64,000 nucleotides of DNA, taken from NCBI RefSeq assembly GCF_003815675.1, contig NZ_CP033918.1:1178001-1242000 (forward strand), written 5' to 3'. The stretch comes from Chryseobacterium sp. G0186. Its GTDB lineage: Bacteria; Bacteroidota; Bacteroidia; Flavobacteriales; Weeksellaceae. The translations under genes were made by a program, and so were the position numbers. The first letter of the stretch is position 1. The number at the start of each line of letters is the position of its first letter. Under the pieces are notes generated by a model that did not search any database, had not been told where the DNA came from, and saw only the letters and a list, made by a program, of their open reading frames with translations. This document shows, piece after piece, positions 33,348 through 42,090 of the stretch.

Positions 33348-33848
33348 CTATAATTCAAAAGTATTCCTATGAATTTTCATATTGATAGAAACCCAGGTTT
33401 CATTATCAATTTTCACTTCATTTTTAATGTCCGGATCAATGGTAAAGCCAACTTTTTTATAGCATTCAATAGCTCCGGTATTCCAGTCGTAGACATTCAG
33501 CTCTGCCATTTCTCTATTGAAATGACTGAATCCATATTTCAGGAGTTCCTGCATCACTTTTTTACCATAACCCTTGCCACGGTTATTTTCATCCCAGATC
33601 AGAATTCTTCCCAACAGGAATGTATTTTCCCTCAGAAATATCTGCCCATGACCAATGGTGCTCTGGGTTTCCGAATCCACTATTTTGAATAGGGTTCTGT
33701 TTTCATCAGACAAATCTCCTTTAAGCTGATCTTCTGTGAGCGGAAAATGATACTTAGGTCCTGCAAACTGTAGGAGTGATTTCTCATCTTTAATTGCTGT
33801 AATCAAAGCATGGGCATCATCAATAGTAAAGGGTTGTAATTCTATCAT
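33348..33848 (-). CDS. GNAT-family N-acetyltransferase
   Basis: A 166-residue acetyltransferase. The acetyl-CoA site (motif A) is RILIWDENNRGKGYGKKVMQ with the R/Q-x-x-G-x-G/A signature, followed by AELNVYDWNTGAIECYKKVG (motif B, 'N..A...Y.K.GF'). It probably acetylates a small amine or a ribosomal-protein N-terminus; the substrate cannot be told. It lies between VOC and SRPBCC genes with gaps of 5 and 4 bp, so all three are co-transcribed. Confidence 0.9.
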   Translation of the reverse strand: MIELQPFTIDDAHALITAIKDEKSLLQFAGPKYHFPLTEDQLKGDLSDENRTLFKIVDSETQSTIGHGQIFLRENTFLLGRILIWDENNRGKGYGKKVMQELLKYGFSHFNREMAELNVYDWNTGAIECYKKVGFTIDPDIKNEVKIDNETWVSINMKIHRNTFEL

Positions 33849-33852
33849 CTTT

Positions 33853-34278
33853 TTAATTTTCCAGATGTCCTTTTAAACTTTGTCCTAAAATGGCATTCCA
33901 ACCTCCTGTAAAACTCAGTCTTGAAAAGCCATCGCCCAGGTCTTTAAAGTTTTCAATATCTTCATGGGTTAATTTCACGAGTGTTTCATTATTTTCAGAA
34001 GACAGCTCCCACGTCACGATTGTTTTCTGATCTGAAAAATCGGGATAAGACCAGGTGTGTTTTAATTTTTGATTGGGAATAATTTCAAGAATTTCACACT
34101 GATGGTGAAATTTATTTTCACCTCCAGGTTCATAGAAGTTAAAAACTTTTCCTACTTCTAATTCAAAATCCTGGATATCAAAATACCAGGATGTCATTTC
34201 ATTTTGATCAGTCAATGCATTCCAAACCTTTTCTATCAGAGCTTTGATCTTATATTGAACAGTGATGGGTGTATTCAT
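33853..34278 (-). CDS. SRPBCC (AHSA1-like) domain protein
   Basis: A 141-residue START/Bet-v-1-like fold of the AHSA1 group. It begins with VQYKIKALIEKVWNALTDQN and continues with MTSWYFDIQDFELEVGKVFN, WSYPDFSDQKTIVTWEL and a C-terminal GGWNAILGQSLKGHLEN, the usual last helix. Such proteins bind small hydrophobic ligands; the role here is unknown. It is the first gene of the SRPBCC-GNAT-VOC operon. Confidence 0.9.
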   Translation of the reverse strand: MNTPITVQYKIKALIEKVWNALTDQNEMTSWYFDIQDFELEVGKVFNFYEPGGENKFHHQCEILEIIPNQKLKHTWSYPDFSDQKTIVTWELSSENNETLVKLTHEDIENFKDLGDGFSRLSFTGGWNAILGQSLKGHLEN

Positions 34279-34310
34279 ATTATTATTTTTTTTAATCGGC
34301 TGTTTTATTT

Positions 34311-34375
34311 AACCACAAAAGTCACAAAAGAATTTAGGCTATAGCTTTAAAAAAACTTTTGTGACTTTCATGGTT
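34311..34375. repeat. Imperfect inverted repeat (AACCACAAAAGTCACAAAAG)
   Basis: Arms of 20 bp at 34311-34330 and 34356-34375 (CTTTTGTGACTTTCATGGTT) differ at only two positions around a 25-bp loop. It lies between the antiporter and the SRPBCC operon and could end the antiporter transcript, or be a dispersed intergenic element. Confidence 0.7.
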
Positions 34376-34403
34376 ACTATTTAAACCTTTCTTCTAGGGT
34401 TTA

Positions 34404-36014
34404 TTAATGAGCAAAACCAGTGATCTTTGCTTCATCAAAATCCAGCTGCATCTCAATGGTTCTCATGACATGGTCATCAAATATTTTTTCTTTTTTCATT
34501 CTGTGCAGTTCATTTCTCTGAGCCTGAATAACCTGACGCAGAACGTCTTTATTCTGATTGATCGCTGTTACATAATCTCCTGTAGACGCCATACATTGGG
34601 CTTTATCAGCCATCAACATCATTTCATTTTCCAGTTTATGTTTTTGGTGACGAACCAGGCTATTGGTTTCTGCCAGTTCGGAAAAGTCGTTATCCAGTTT
34701 ATGCAAAGCTGTTTCTTTTAATTTACGCATCAGGATCACTTCCTGTTTTTCTTCCGGCAACTCACTTCCTGCATCCTGAATATTTAATAATTTTAAGATC
34801 GGACTTAGCAATAATCCCTGCCCTACCAAGGTGATTAATATGATAACGAAAGTTACAAATAAAATGATATTTCGGTGCGGAAATGCTTCTCCATTCGGCA
34901 AAAATGCAGGGATGGATAATGCCGCAGCTAATGAAACCACTCCCCTCATTGCTGCAAAACTGATGATAAAGGGTTCACGCCAATCCGGCTTGGGAACCTT
35001 CAGCCTCAATTCCTTGGAGCAAAGCCTTGGAAAATACATCAGAGCGTAACTGTAGATAATTCTTGTCCCGATAATGGCTCCGCCAATAACAACACTATAG
35101 AAAATTCCTTCTGAAATGGTATAGTCTGTAAGTCCTTCAACAACGATAGGCAATTCAAGGCCAATTAAAATAAAAATGATGGTATTCATCAGAAATATTA
35201 AGACACTCCAGACATTTCCGGACTGAATTCTTGAGGTATGGCTCAAGTAGCAATGAGAATTGTATGACATCAATAATCCTCCTGCCACTACAGCCAATAC
35301 TCCTGAAAAGTGGAAATGTTCTGCTCCCACATACATAATGTAAGGAACAATAAGGGTGATAACAGTGTCTATATTGGAATTGGTAGGGATAATCCTCAGC
35401 AAGGCTCCAAATAGAAAACCTACCGCTACTCCTACTGCAATCCCTCCTACCGCCATGGTAAAGAAATCCTGAACAGCATCTCTCCAGATAAATTGTCCTG
35501 AAATAACGGCTGCCAGAGCAAATTTAAATACAATTAAACTGGATGCATCATTAATCAGACTTTCTCCCTCCAGAATACTGGTTATTTTCTTAGGAATCTT
35601 CATATGCTTCAAAACTGAAGTAGCTGCTACAGCATCCGGTGGCGAATTTACTCCTCCCAACAGGAATCCCATCGCTATTGTAAGTCCCGGAATAATGGAT
35701 GATGAAAGGTAGGCTACCACAATGGATGTTAAAAATACCAGTCCAAATGCCATGGAAAAGATCTGTTTTCTCCATTTATGAAAATCCTGCCACGAGGTAA
35801 ACCAAGCCGCTTCAAATAAAATAGGAGGCAGAAAGATAAGGAAGACAAGGTCGGGTTCTATCTCTACACGAGGCATTCCCGGAACAAAGCTGATGAGCAA
35901 CCCTGCAATCACAAGAAAGATGGGATAAGCTACCTTAAGTTTTTGTCCAATCATTACCAATATCATTACAGACAGTAATACTACAATGGATATGATAACA
36001 TAGCTGTGAATCAT
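34404..36014 (-). CDS. Na+/H+ antiporter, CPA1 family
   Basis: A 536-residue inner-membrane antiporter with about 12 membrane segments (residues about 5-415) and a cytosolic helical tail. Family marks include FLIFLPPILFEAAWFTSW in the third helix, GGVNSPPDAVAATSVL with the ion-binding Asp (usually TDP/SDP; here SPPD), and LEGESLINDASSLIVFKFAL with the conserved ND pair. AAMRGVVSLAAALSIP lies in a late helix. It exchanges sodium for protons in pH and salt homeostasis. It is transcribed alone or with the preceding bestrophin gene (about 135 bp apart). Confidence 0.92.
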   Translation of the reverse strand: MIHSYVIISIVVLLSVMILVMIGQKLKVAYPIFLVIAGLLISFVPGMPRVEIEPDLVFLIFLPPILFEAAWFTSWQDFHKWRKQIFSMAFGLVFLTSIVVAYLSSSIIPGLTIAMGFLLGGVNSPPDAVAATSVLKHMKIPKKITSILEGESLINDASSLIVFKFALAAVISGQFIWRDAVQDFFTMAVGGIAVGVAVGFLFGALLRIIPTNSNIDTVITLIVPYIMYVGAEHFHFSGVLAVVAGGLLMSYNSHCYLSHTSRIQSGNVWSVLIFLMNTIIFILIGLELPIVVEGLTDYTISEGIFYSVVIGGAIIGTRIIYSYALMYFPRLCSKELRLKVPKPDWREPFIISFAAMRGVVSLAAALSIPAFLPNGEAFPHRNIILFVTFVIILITLVGQGLLLSPILKLLNIQDAGSELPEEKQEVILMRKLKETALHKLDNDFSELAETNSLVRHQKHKLENEMMLMADKAQCMASTGDYVTAINQNKDVLRQVIQAQRNELHRMKKEKIFDDHVMRTIEMQLDFDEAKITGFAH

Positions 36015-36057
36015 TTGATTTCGTTTTTTTAAGTATTATTTTTAATTATTTTGTTTC

Positions 36058-36088
36058 AACCTTATAGGTTTTAAAAACCTATAAGGTT
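36058..36088. repeat. Perfect palindrome (AACCTTATAGGTTTT)
   Basis: Perfect 15-bp arms AACCTTATAGGTTTT and AAAACCTATAAGGTT around a single central A. It could terminate the bestrophin transcript. A nearby degenerate direct repeat, ACGCAGATTTTGCAGAT followed by AACGCTGATT (36107-36134), looks like another dispersed intergenic unit. Confidence 0.7.
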
Positions 36089-36150
36089 TATTTTCTTAAC
36101 AATGCTCACGCAGATTTTGCAGATAACGCTGATTCCGATCCCGTAAGGTT

Positions 36151-37155
36151 TTAAAGAACAATATTATTCTTTGGAGTAATAGCAGGTGGAAGATCGGTTT
36201 CATCCAGCATATCTCTCATATCAATTTCTATTGTGCGGCTGATCTGGGTAATAGGAACATCATTGGCCCCTCCCTCAAAAGGGTTTACAGAAGATTCCCC
36301 TACACTATCCAAGGTATGGAAACACCAGGTTACGAGTAATGAAAAAGGAATATTAAACCAGATTGTCCATCCTTCCACCATTGTTCCCTCTCCCAACTTA
36401 TCAAACTCCTTTAATAGTCCGAAGGGTACAAAAACAATGAATAACAACAAAAGATAGGTTGTGATGGATGAAAAGTTTCTCGGATAAGGAAAGTTCTTGA
36501 TTCTTTCTGCTTTTCCCTGACTGTCCGTAAATTTAACCAATTGCTGATTGATCTGCGTCCATTGAAAATCATTGATTTCTCCTTTTTCGTATGCTTCGGA
36601 CAAATCTCTACTTTGGCTTGCCATCAATTGTGTTGCTCTGTTTTTTTTGCTTAAAATGTATTGAAGTTCCGGCTCTGAAAGGTATTTTTTCAATTCATCA
36701 TCTAGCTTTGAAAGTCTCTCCGGGATGTCATATTTTTTAGCATATTCATCAAACTGAGCAGTCCCGGTGCTTTCCCAAACTCTGGGTTCTCTCAACTGAA
36801 ACCTCAGCGCGGTAAGCCATGCATAATGACGGAGAAACATTATTTTTACTTTATTGCCATCTTTTGAAGCAAGAGAATCCCTCAGAATATATCCGAAACT
36901 ACGGCTGTCATTAATGATCGCTCCATAAATCTGCCTGGCTTCCCAAAGTCTGCTGTAGCTGGCATTATTTTTAAATCCTACAATAAAGGCTACCGCGGTT
37001 CCCATGATCGCAATGGGCTGCCAAGGCACAGAGACGAATTTTAAGCCTAAAAAATAAAGAACTGTAGGAATAGCTGCCAGTACAACCAACGCATAAATGC
37101 TGCGTCTTGTCCAGTTGATGAACTCACTTGCTGTAAATCTTTTTCCTGAATGCAT
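36151..37155 (-). CDS. Bestrophin-like (UPF0187) membrane channel
   Basis: A 334-residue membrane protein of the bestrophin family, which forms pentameric ion channels. Marks are FINWTRRSIYALVVLAAIPT (first helix), PIAIMGTAVAFIVGFKNNAS, YSRLWEARQIYGAIINDSRS and the later segment ITTYLLLLFIVFVPFGLL followed by NPFEGGANDVPITQISRTIE. The last corresponds to the conserved NPFE/D region. The length is normal. It probably conducts ions, sodium or anions; selectivity cannot be read from the sequence. Confidence 0.92.
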   Translation of the reverse strand: MHSGKRFTASEFINWTRRSIYALVVLAAIPTVLYFLGLKFVSVPWQPIAIMGTAVAFIVGFKNNASYSRLWEARQIYGAIINDSRSFGYILRDSLASKDGNKVKIMFLRHYAWLTALRFQLREPRVWESTGTAQFDEYAKKYDIPERLSKLDDELKKYLSEPELQYILSKKNRATQLMASQSRDLSEAYEKGEINDFQWTQINQQLVKFTDSQGKAERIKNFPYPRNFSSITTYLLLLFIVFVPFGLLKEFDKLGEGTMVEGWTIWFNIPFSLLVTWCFHTLDSVGESSVNPFEGGANDVPITQISRTIEIDMRDMLDETDLPPAITPKNNIVL

Positions 37156-37241
37156 ATGTGTTATTTTTTGTTTTAATTAATTATTCAATAGTTGTATTTA
37201 AATAATGGTATCATCAGAGCATTCAATAAAAGTAATCTGGA

Positions 37242-37919
37242 TTAGTTTTTGGTAAACGGGATATTGTTATAAAAACCAATCTGAATCTGTCCTCTGTTTC
37301 TATTCTCCTGAATCTGATTCATATATCCTGCTTCAATCCGCATATTTTTATTAATCACATATCCCAGTGCACCATACACCCTATTTCTATCAAAAACCGG
37401 ACTGTCAAAATGTAGAAAAACCTCGTTATATACTGATGCATAGAGTGTTTTAGGTACCATTTCCTTTTGAGTAATGGGAATAGCTAATCCTATCATATAA
37501 CGGAATCTCATTCTAAAATCATCTTCCAGAAAACGTTCTTCTAAACGATAACGGTGCTGAAGATTAAAACGTCCGAATTTCTGCTTCGTGATAAACTGTT
37601 GAAAGATTCTGTGTTCTATATTCTCTTTTTTATCACCGTTTACGTAAGGCTGGCTCAAAATAAACCCGTACCCCAACAATACATTATTATTGTTTTCGGT
37701 AAGATCATATCCAATCCCGGTACGAATTAAAAGTTGCTCCAGATCTCCGATTCGATCAAAGTTTCTGTACTGAACCTCATTGTGCCAGTTCAGTTTTTTA
37801 CTGATCTTATTATTTCCAAAATACATATACCAAGCCCCCAGATCACTTTTTTGTGCAAATGTAAAAACGGATCCCAGACTTAATACTGTGAATACCACCT
37901 TCGTAAAAACCTTTCTCAT
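37242..37919 (-). CDS. DUF2490-family outer-membrane-like protein
   Basis: A 225-residue exported protein with signal peptide ending TFA|QK. The mature part has repeated amphipathic strands with aromatic ends, beginning DLGAWYMYFGNNKISKKLNW and including FQQFITKQKFGRFNLQHRYR, as in DUF2490 proteins. It is probably a small outer-membrane beta-barrel of unknown function. I chose the second Met (MRKVFTK) for a normal signal peptide. It precedes the bestrophin gene on the same strand by 86 bp. Confidence 0.85.
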   Translation of the reverse strand: MRKVFTKVVFTVLSLGSVFTFAQKSDLGAWYMYFGNNKISKKLNWHNEVQYRNFDRIGDLEQLLIRTGIGYDLTENNNNVLLGYGFILSQPYVNGDKKENIEHRIFQQFITKQKFGRFNLQHRYRLEERFLEDDFRMRFRYMIGLAIPITQKEMVPKTLYASVYNEVFLHFDSPVFDRNRVYGALGYVINKNMRIEAGYMNQIQENRNRGQIQIGFYNNIPFTKN

Positions 37920-38063
37920 ATTTATCAATTACTATTATCTATCGTTTTAACAAAATTAATATTTTAAATCAATAATAGCAAGCGATATTTTATAATGGAA
38001 CGGATAGAGGTTTTATATTAAGCCACTTTAAATCTGACACTTCAAATACTTCTAATAACTTTA

Positions 38064-38456
38064 TCAAGCCGGAATTTGCTCAACCAGTATGTTTGCCCGT
38101 TCTTTATCGAAGTAAGTACAGGTCATTGCTTCCAGATCCATCATCCAGCCCTCAATCCCGTTTTCTGCACAATCATTACAGAATGTGATATAATCTGTTC
38201 CTCCCTGCTGGTGAAGCAGCAACCTTGCTTTAAAGTTTTCAAGATCTACTTTTTCAGAAACAATAAGATTGTTATACTTGGGTCCTGTTTGGTCAGAGTC
38301 ATTATTGGTGTCAAAGTATTCGGTATTTCCATTATCAACATATGAGGTATAATGAGAGACCCCTAGATTTTTTATGGCCTTGATATACTGTGGAAAATCG
38401 GCACCGCTTTTTACCTTTTGATGCTCGGCTTTAATATCGTTAATTGTAAATTTCAT
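38064..38456 (-). CDS. DUF1398-family protein
   Basis: A 130-residue cytoplasmic protein of the DUF1398 family (YbcV-like). Visible features are MKFTINDIKAEHQKVKSGAD, FPQYIKAIKNLGVSHYTSYV, FKARLLLHQQGGTDYITFCN and CAENGIEGWMMDLEAMTCTY. The function is unknown. I chose the ATG at 38456; the 13 upstream codons are not typical of the family. Confidence 0.87.
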   Translation of the reverse strand: MKFTINDIKAEHQKVKSGADFPQYIKAIKNLGVSHYTSYVDNGNTEYFDTNNDSDQTGPKYNNLIVSEKVDLENFKARLLLHQQGGTDYITFCNDCAENGIEGWMMDLEAMTCTYFDKERANILVEQIPA

Positions 38457-38532
38457 CTTTATATTTTTAGTTAAATTTCTTTGTTTTTCATTCAAATTTA
38501 AAAATTTTTGGAATGCAAATAGGTAATCAAAT

Positions 38533-38565
38533 AAAAAACCGACAGTATAACCGCCGGTAAGTTTT
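38533..38565 (-). terminator. Weak terminator after the VOC/PhnB-like gene
   Basis: On the minus strand ACCG pairs with CGGT around a 13-base loop and is followed by TTTTTTAT. The stem is short, so confidence is moderate. Confidence 0.5.
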
Positions 38566-38594
38566 GATTTTATTTCAAATACAAGATTTTAATC

Positions 38595-39044
38595 TTATGG
38601 ATGTTGTTGCATTTTAGCAGGATCATCATAATTAACCATCCAGTTAATCCCGAATTTATCAGTAAACATTCCGAAATAAGCTCCCCAGAAAGTATCTGCC
38701 ATTGGCATGGTTACCTGTCCGCCCTCAGAAAGTCCATTGAAGATTTTTCCAGCTTCCTCTTTTGATTCTGCATTTACAGAAATTGAGAAATTGTTTCCCG
38801 CCTTAAAGTTAGAAGACCATTCTCCTCCTGTATCGCTTCCCATTAATACTGTTTCCTTGGAAATTGGAAGGGTAACGTGCATAATCTTGTCTTTATCTTC
38901 TTCAGGAGTTTCTTTTCCTTCCATTGGGGGCATTTCTCCAAAAGTTCCGATATAAGGATATTCTCCACCGAAAACAGATTTATAGAAATCGAATGCTTCT
39001 CTACAATTTCCATTGAATGTTAAATAAACGTTTACTGATGCCAT
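38595..39044 (-). CDS. VOC-family protein, PhnB-like
   Basis: A 149-residue VOC protein of the PhnB/3-demethylubiquinone-like group. It begins VNVYLTFNGNCREAFDFYKS and continues FGGEYPYIGTFGEMPP, ILMG-type HVTLPISKETVLMGSDTGG and the C-terminal ADTFWGAYFGMFTDKFGINW, which is characteristic of the group. The ligand and role are unknown. It is followed upstream on the same strand by another VOC gene. Confidence 0.9.
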   Translation of the reverse strand: MASVNVYLTFNGNCREAFDFYKSVFGGEYPYIGTFGEMPPMEGKETPEEDKDKIMHVTLPISKETVLMGSDTGGEWSSNFKAGNNFSISVNAESKEEAGKIFNGLSEGGQVTMPMADTFWGAYFGMFTDKFGINWMVNYDDPAKMQQHP

Positions 39045-39111
39045 GATTGTTTTTTATTAGTTAAGTTTTAATTAGTTTTTTGCAATGATGATCACTTCAC
39101 AGTCGTGTTAA

Positions 39112-39483
39112 CTATCTGTGTTGATCAATCAGGATCATATTTCCATCCGGATCTTTCAGGTAGATATGCTCAGGTCCTGAAGTAGATTCATCAGCTTCCT
39201 TTTCAATTTCAATTCCATCCTTCTTGAGTTTCTTCTGAATTTCACGTACATCATCAAAGGATTCCAGATTCTGTGCGTTTTCATCCCATCCCGGATTGAA
39301 AGTAAGCATATTCCCATCAAACATTGCCTGAAACAAACCTATCAGGGTAGATCCATTCTTCATAATCAGATAATTTTGCGCTGTACCCCCGGCCATGGTA
39401 GTAAAGCCCAGTTTTTCATAAAAATCCTTGGATTTCTGAAGATCTTTTACACTTAAGCTAATTGAAAATGCTCCTAGTTTCAT
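39112..39483 (-). CDS. VOC-family (glyoxalase-like) protein
   Basis: A 123-residue VOC protein. It begins KLGAFSISLSVKDLQKSKDF and continues YEKLGFTTMAGGTAQNYLIM; the C-terminus IYLKDPDGNMILIDQH has the conserved DPDGN turn and metal-ligand position. The substrate is unknown. It is the middle member of a run of small enzyme-like genes on the minus strand. Confidence 0.9.
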   Translation of the reverse strand: MKLGAFSISLSVKDLQKSKDFYEKLGFTTMAGGTAQNYLIMKNGSTLIGLFQAMFDGNMLTFNPGWDENAQNLESFDDVREIQKKLKKDGIEIEKEADESTSGPEHIYLKDPDGNMILIDQHR

Positions 39484-39577
39484 ATATACTGTTTAAGGTT
39501 GATGTTAAGATTAAAAGAGGCAACACCTTTTAGAAATTATGTTGTTTATTTATCCTCTTATTGCCTGAATATTCTGA

Positions 39578-40048
39578 TTATTGATTTTTCAGATGAGTTT
39601 TGAATTCCAGGGTTCCGTCATAGCTTTTCCAATTTCCTATGAGTTCAATATACTGTCCTTCTATTTTCTCTGTTTTCCTATTCCATTTGAAGTTATATAC
39701 AAATCGTCCCTTAAAAACTCCTGAATGTTTTCCTTTATTCTCTTCAGCCAATTCGTACTCACCAAACACAGTTCCCTGTCTCTTGCTATCCTTATACTTT
39801 GAAATGGTCATCTTCCCTTCAAATTTTGAAAAATTGGCATCTACAAGAGAATATCCTGAAACAAAATATTCCTGATCATTCTTTTTATTCTGTTCGGAAA
39901 TATTGATTTTAAGTTTAAGTTCCTGCCCTTTGTTTCCTATGGTTCCAAGGTAGGGTTTACTATTATTCAGCCATGTATTTGAGATATCCGGCATCTGCCC
40001 CAACATGAAGTTGGCAGCCAATATGAAGAGTAATAAAAGTTTTTTCAT
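39578..40048 (-). CDS. Exported hypothetical protein
   Basis: A 156-residue protein with a signal peptide (MKKLLLLFILAANFMLG|Q). The mature part is a probable beta-barrel or lipocalin-like domain with alternating charged and aromatic residues (YLGTIGNKGQELKLKINISE, YFVSGYSLVDANFSKFEGK, VFKGRFVYNFKWNRKTEKIE). No named family is recognised. It lies 10 bp after the DUF1569 gene, so they are co-transcribed. Confidence 0.75.
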   Translation of the reverse strand: MKKLLLLFILAANFMLGQMPDISNTWLNNSKPYLGTIGNKGQELKLKINISEQNKKNDQEYFVSGYSLVDANFSKFEGKMTISKYKDSKRQGTVFGEYELAEENKGKHSGVFKGRFVYNFKWNRKTEKIEGQYIELIGNWKSYDGTLEFKTHLKNQ

Positions 40049-40058
40049 GCAGCGATTT

Positions 40059-40514
40059 TTAAACTCCGAATTGTGACAAGTGATGGTTCAGGTGCTTGGC
40101 AAACATATTATTCCACTCCTGGGATTTTAACTTCCCAAAGGAGAATGATTCTTTACCATCGAAAGCTTCCGCTCCCAATTGCTGTGTTTTTTGAATAAAA
40201 CCAATCAGTCTTATTTTTTCCTCTTCAAAGTTTTTTCTGCCAGTCACCAAAAACTGAGGTGCTGTAGGGGAATCTCGTGGATATGCTTTTTCACCCACGA
40301 CTTTAGGCTTCACAAAAGTTTTTAAAATAAATTTTGCAATCGCTCCCGGTTTTTTATGTTTTTCCGGTTCATAGATCATTTCATAGGTTACGCTACAGTG
40401 AGCCAACATCTGATCAACCGTCATTTTTCCCCATAATCCATGGGTGTCTTCCACAAGTTTATTTATTCTATCAATATAGTTTTGAGCATCTTTTGCGTCA
40501 AATACATTTTCCAT
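40059..40514 (-). CDS. DUF1569-family (DinB-like) protein
   Basis: A 151-residue helical protein of the DUF1569/DinB superfamily. It has WGKMTVDQMLAHCSVTYEM near residue 30 with the expected His, and ends AKHLNHHLSQFG, where the HxxxH-like histidines would complete a metal site. Such four-helix proteins are thiol-dependent or metal-binding enzymes of unknown role. It is the first gene of the pair with the exported protein at 39.6-40.0 kb. Confidence 0.85.
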   Translation of the reverse strand: MENVFDAKDAQNYIDRINKLVEDTHGLWGKMTVDQMLAHCSVTYEMIYEPEKHKKPGAIAKFILKTFVKPKVVGEKAYPRDSPTAPQFLVTGRKNFEEEKIRLIGFIQKTQQLGAEAFDGKESFSFGKLKSQEWNNMFAKHLNHHLSQFGV

Positions 40515-40585
40515 ATACTTTCTAATTAACTATAGACAAATATATTAGTTTTTTCGTTTGATTTTATAGTTGATTGAAAAAAGAG

Positions 40586-40787
40586 AGTTCAGGGTTTCAG
40601 GGTTCTAGTGTTTGAGGGTTTTAGGGTAAGGATGATACCTATTGTTCCCTGTTATGTATCCGGATCAATATTTACTATAAACCAAATCCCAATAGATGAA
40701 CGAGTAAAAAATCAGAGATTTAATACAGGAAGCACATCATACTTTGTACTTTTTACATTATACATTATACCTTGTACAATTGTACAC
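40586..40787. repeat. Two degenerate short tandem-repeat tracts in an intergenic gap
   Basis: Tract 1 (40586-40630) has repeats of the AGGGTTT/TTAGGG type (TTCAGGGTTTCAGGGTT, TTTGAGGGTTTTAGGG). Tract 2 (40741-40787) has ACTTTGTAC, then TACATTATACATTATACC, then TTGTACAATTGTAC. Both look like decayed intergenic repeats. No gene or clear terminator was seen in this gap. Confidence 0.55.
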
Positions 40788-40799
40788 CACACTAATAAA

Positions 40800-42002
40800 T
40801 TATTCTTCCTCAGAAGCATTTTCCACTGCAATTTCTTGTGGAGCTGACTTCTTAAATATAAACCAAAGTTTTATCTTTAAGGCAATCCATCCTATAATTG
40901 CATACACTACTAAAAGAATGCTTAAATGTTGCAGGTACGGGAAAGTAAGTTCTACGGAACCTTTCTGAATCAATAGAATTTTAAAGGCCTGTAAAAAAGG
41001 CGTTAATGGAATAATATTAGCGATAAACTGAACAAACGCCGGCATCGCACTTAGAGGCCAGGTAAAACCACTGATGATAAAGGCCGGTGAAGCGATGACC
41101 ATAAGAATCTGCGTTGCCTTCAATGCATCCGGAATCAGTATACTGATAAAAACGCCAAGGAATGAGGCTGAGCCTACAAAAACAGCCGTGAGAAGAATAA
41201 AGTTAAGAATACCCTCCGGCATCGGAACCCTGAAAATCATGTGCATAAAGTAATAAATACCTACGATAAGAATGGAAGAGATCCAGATAGGGATAACCTT
41301 GATAAGCATTGTTGGAAATGCCCATCTCTTCATTTTCTGATATTCTTTTACAAAAGATCCTCTTTCAAACTCTGCGGCAAAGCTTACCGCCATTGCCAAC
41401 AGAATTACCTGCTGTAATACTACAGCCAACATTGCCGGCCACATGAAGATCAGGTAGTTTCCTGTTGTGTTGAAGAGGGTAATATAATTGGCCTTGAAGG
41501 GTTCATATTGTGTGGCAGCTTTTGCAGCTGGCATTCCCGCTTTTTGCAATGCCTTGATTGAGGCTCCGGCAGAGAAAGTTCCTATGGTAAGCTGTAACGC
41601 CTTGGAGGCAAAATTAGCCGTCAGAACGTTTCCTGTATTGATATACACATTCAGCTCGGGATACTTTTTCTGTAGCATATTCCCCTCAAATCTGGAAGGA
41701 ATAATGACAACCGCCGCTGCTTCATGACGAATCACCTCGTCTTTGATACTCAATGGCTCCTGCAGGTATTTGATGACTTTAATACTTTTATTATCGCTCA
41801 GCATTTCCGTTAATTGATTGGACAAAGGTGTATTATCTCTGTCAATCACCAATACCGGTGTATTTTCAACTTTTCCGCTTTTGTAGACAAACCCCAGCAA
41901 AGTTGCATAGAAGACCGGTGCCAAAAAGAACACCGTTCTTAAGGTAGAATTGCCGATAAAAAGCTTGAACTCACGTTTCAAAAGACGGAAAAATTCTTTC
42001 AT
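40800..42002 (-). CDS. ABC-2-type efflux permease
   Basis: A 400-residue inner-membrane permease of the ABC-2 (YbhR/YhhJ-like) type. It has an N-terminal helix (TVFFLAPVFYATLLGFVYK), a large periplasmic domain (residues about 45-190) and five membrane segments after residue 195. The conserved end segment includes PAFIISGFTWPLSAMPAFVQ and IANIIPLTPFLQAFKIL. It would export a drug or other small molecule with the HlyD-like and TolC-like proteins encoded upstream. No ATP-binding subunit or second permease gene is adjacent. Confidence 0.9.
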   Translation of the reverse strand: MKEFFRLLKREFKLFIGNSTLRTVFFLAPVFYATLLGFVYKSGKVENTPVLVIDRDNTPLSNQLTEMLSDNKSIKVIKYLQEPLSIKDEVIRHEAAAVVIIPSRFEGNMLQKKYPELNVYINTGNVLTANFASKALQLTIGTFSAGASIKALQKAGMPAAKAATQYEPFKANYITLFNTTGNYLIFMWPAMLAVVLQQVILLAMAVSFAAEFERGSFVKEYQKMKRWAFPTMLIKVIPIWISSILIVGIYYFMHMIFRVPMPEGILNFILLTAVFVGSASFLGVFISILIPDALKATQILMVIASPAFIISGFTWPLSAMPAFVQFIANIIPLTPFLQAFKILLIQKGSVELTFPYLQHLSILLVVYAIIGWIALKIKLWFIFKKSAPQEIAVENASEEE

Positions 42003-42090
42003 CTGTATATTTTAATATTTTTAAATAACCTGATGAAGCTCCACACATCATTATTTATGGTAAGAGACATCCATCATGTTTCGTTTCGGA

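Noticed and set aside
36107..36134. Possible CRISPR-like direct repeat
   Set aside because: There are only two degenerate units without spacers and no cas genes in the window.
40586..40630. AGGGTTT repeats that look like telomere-type sequence
   Set aside because: They are few, degenerate and inside a bacterial intergenic gap; an intergenic repeat tract explains them.
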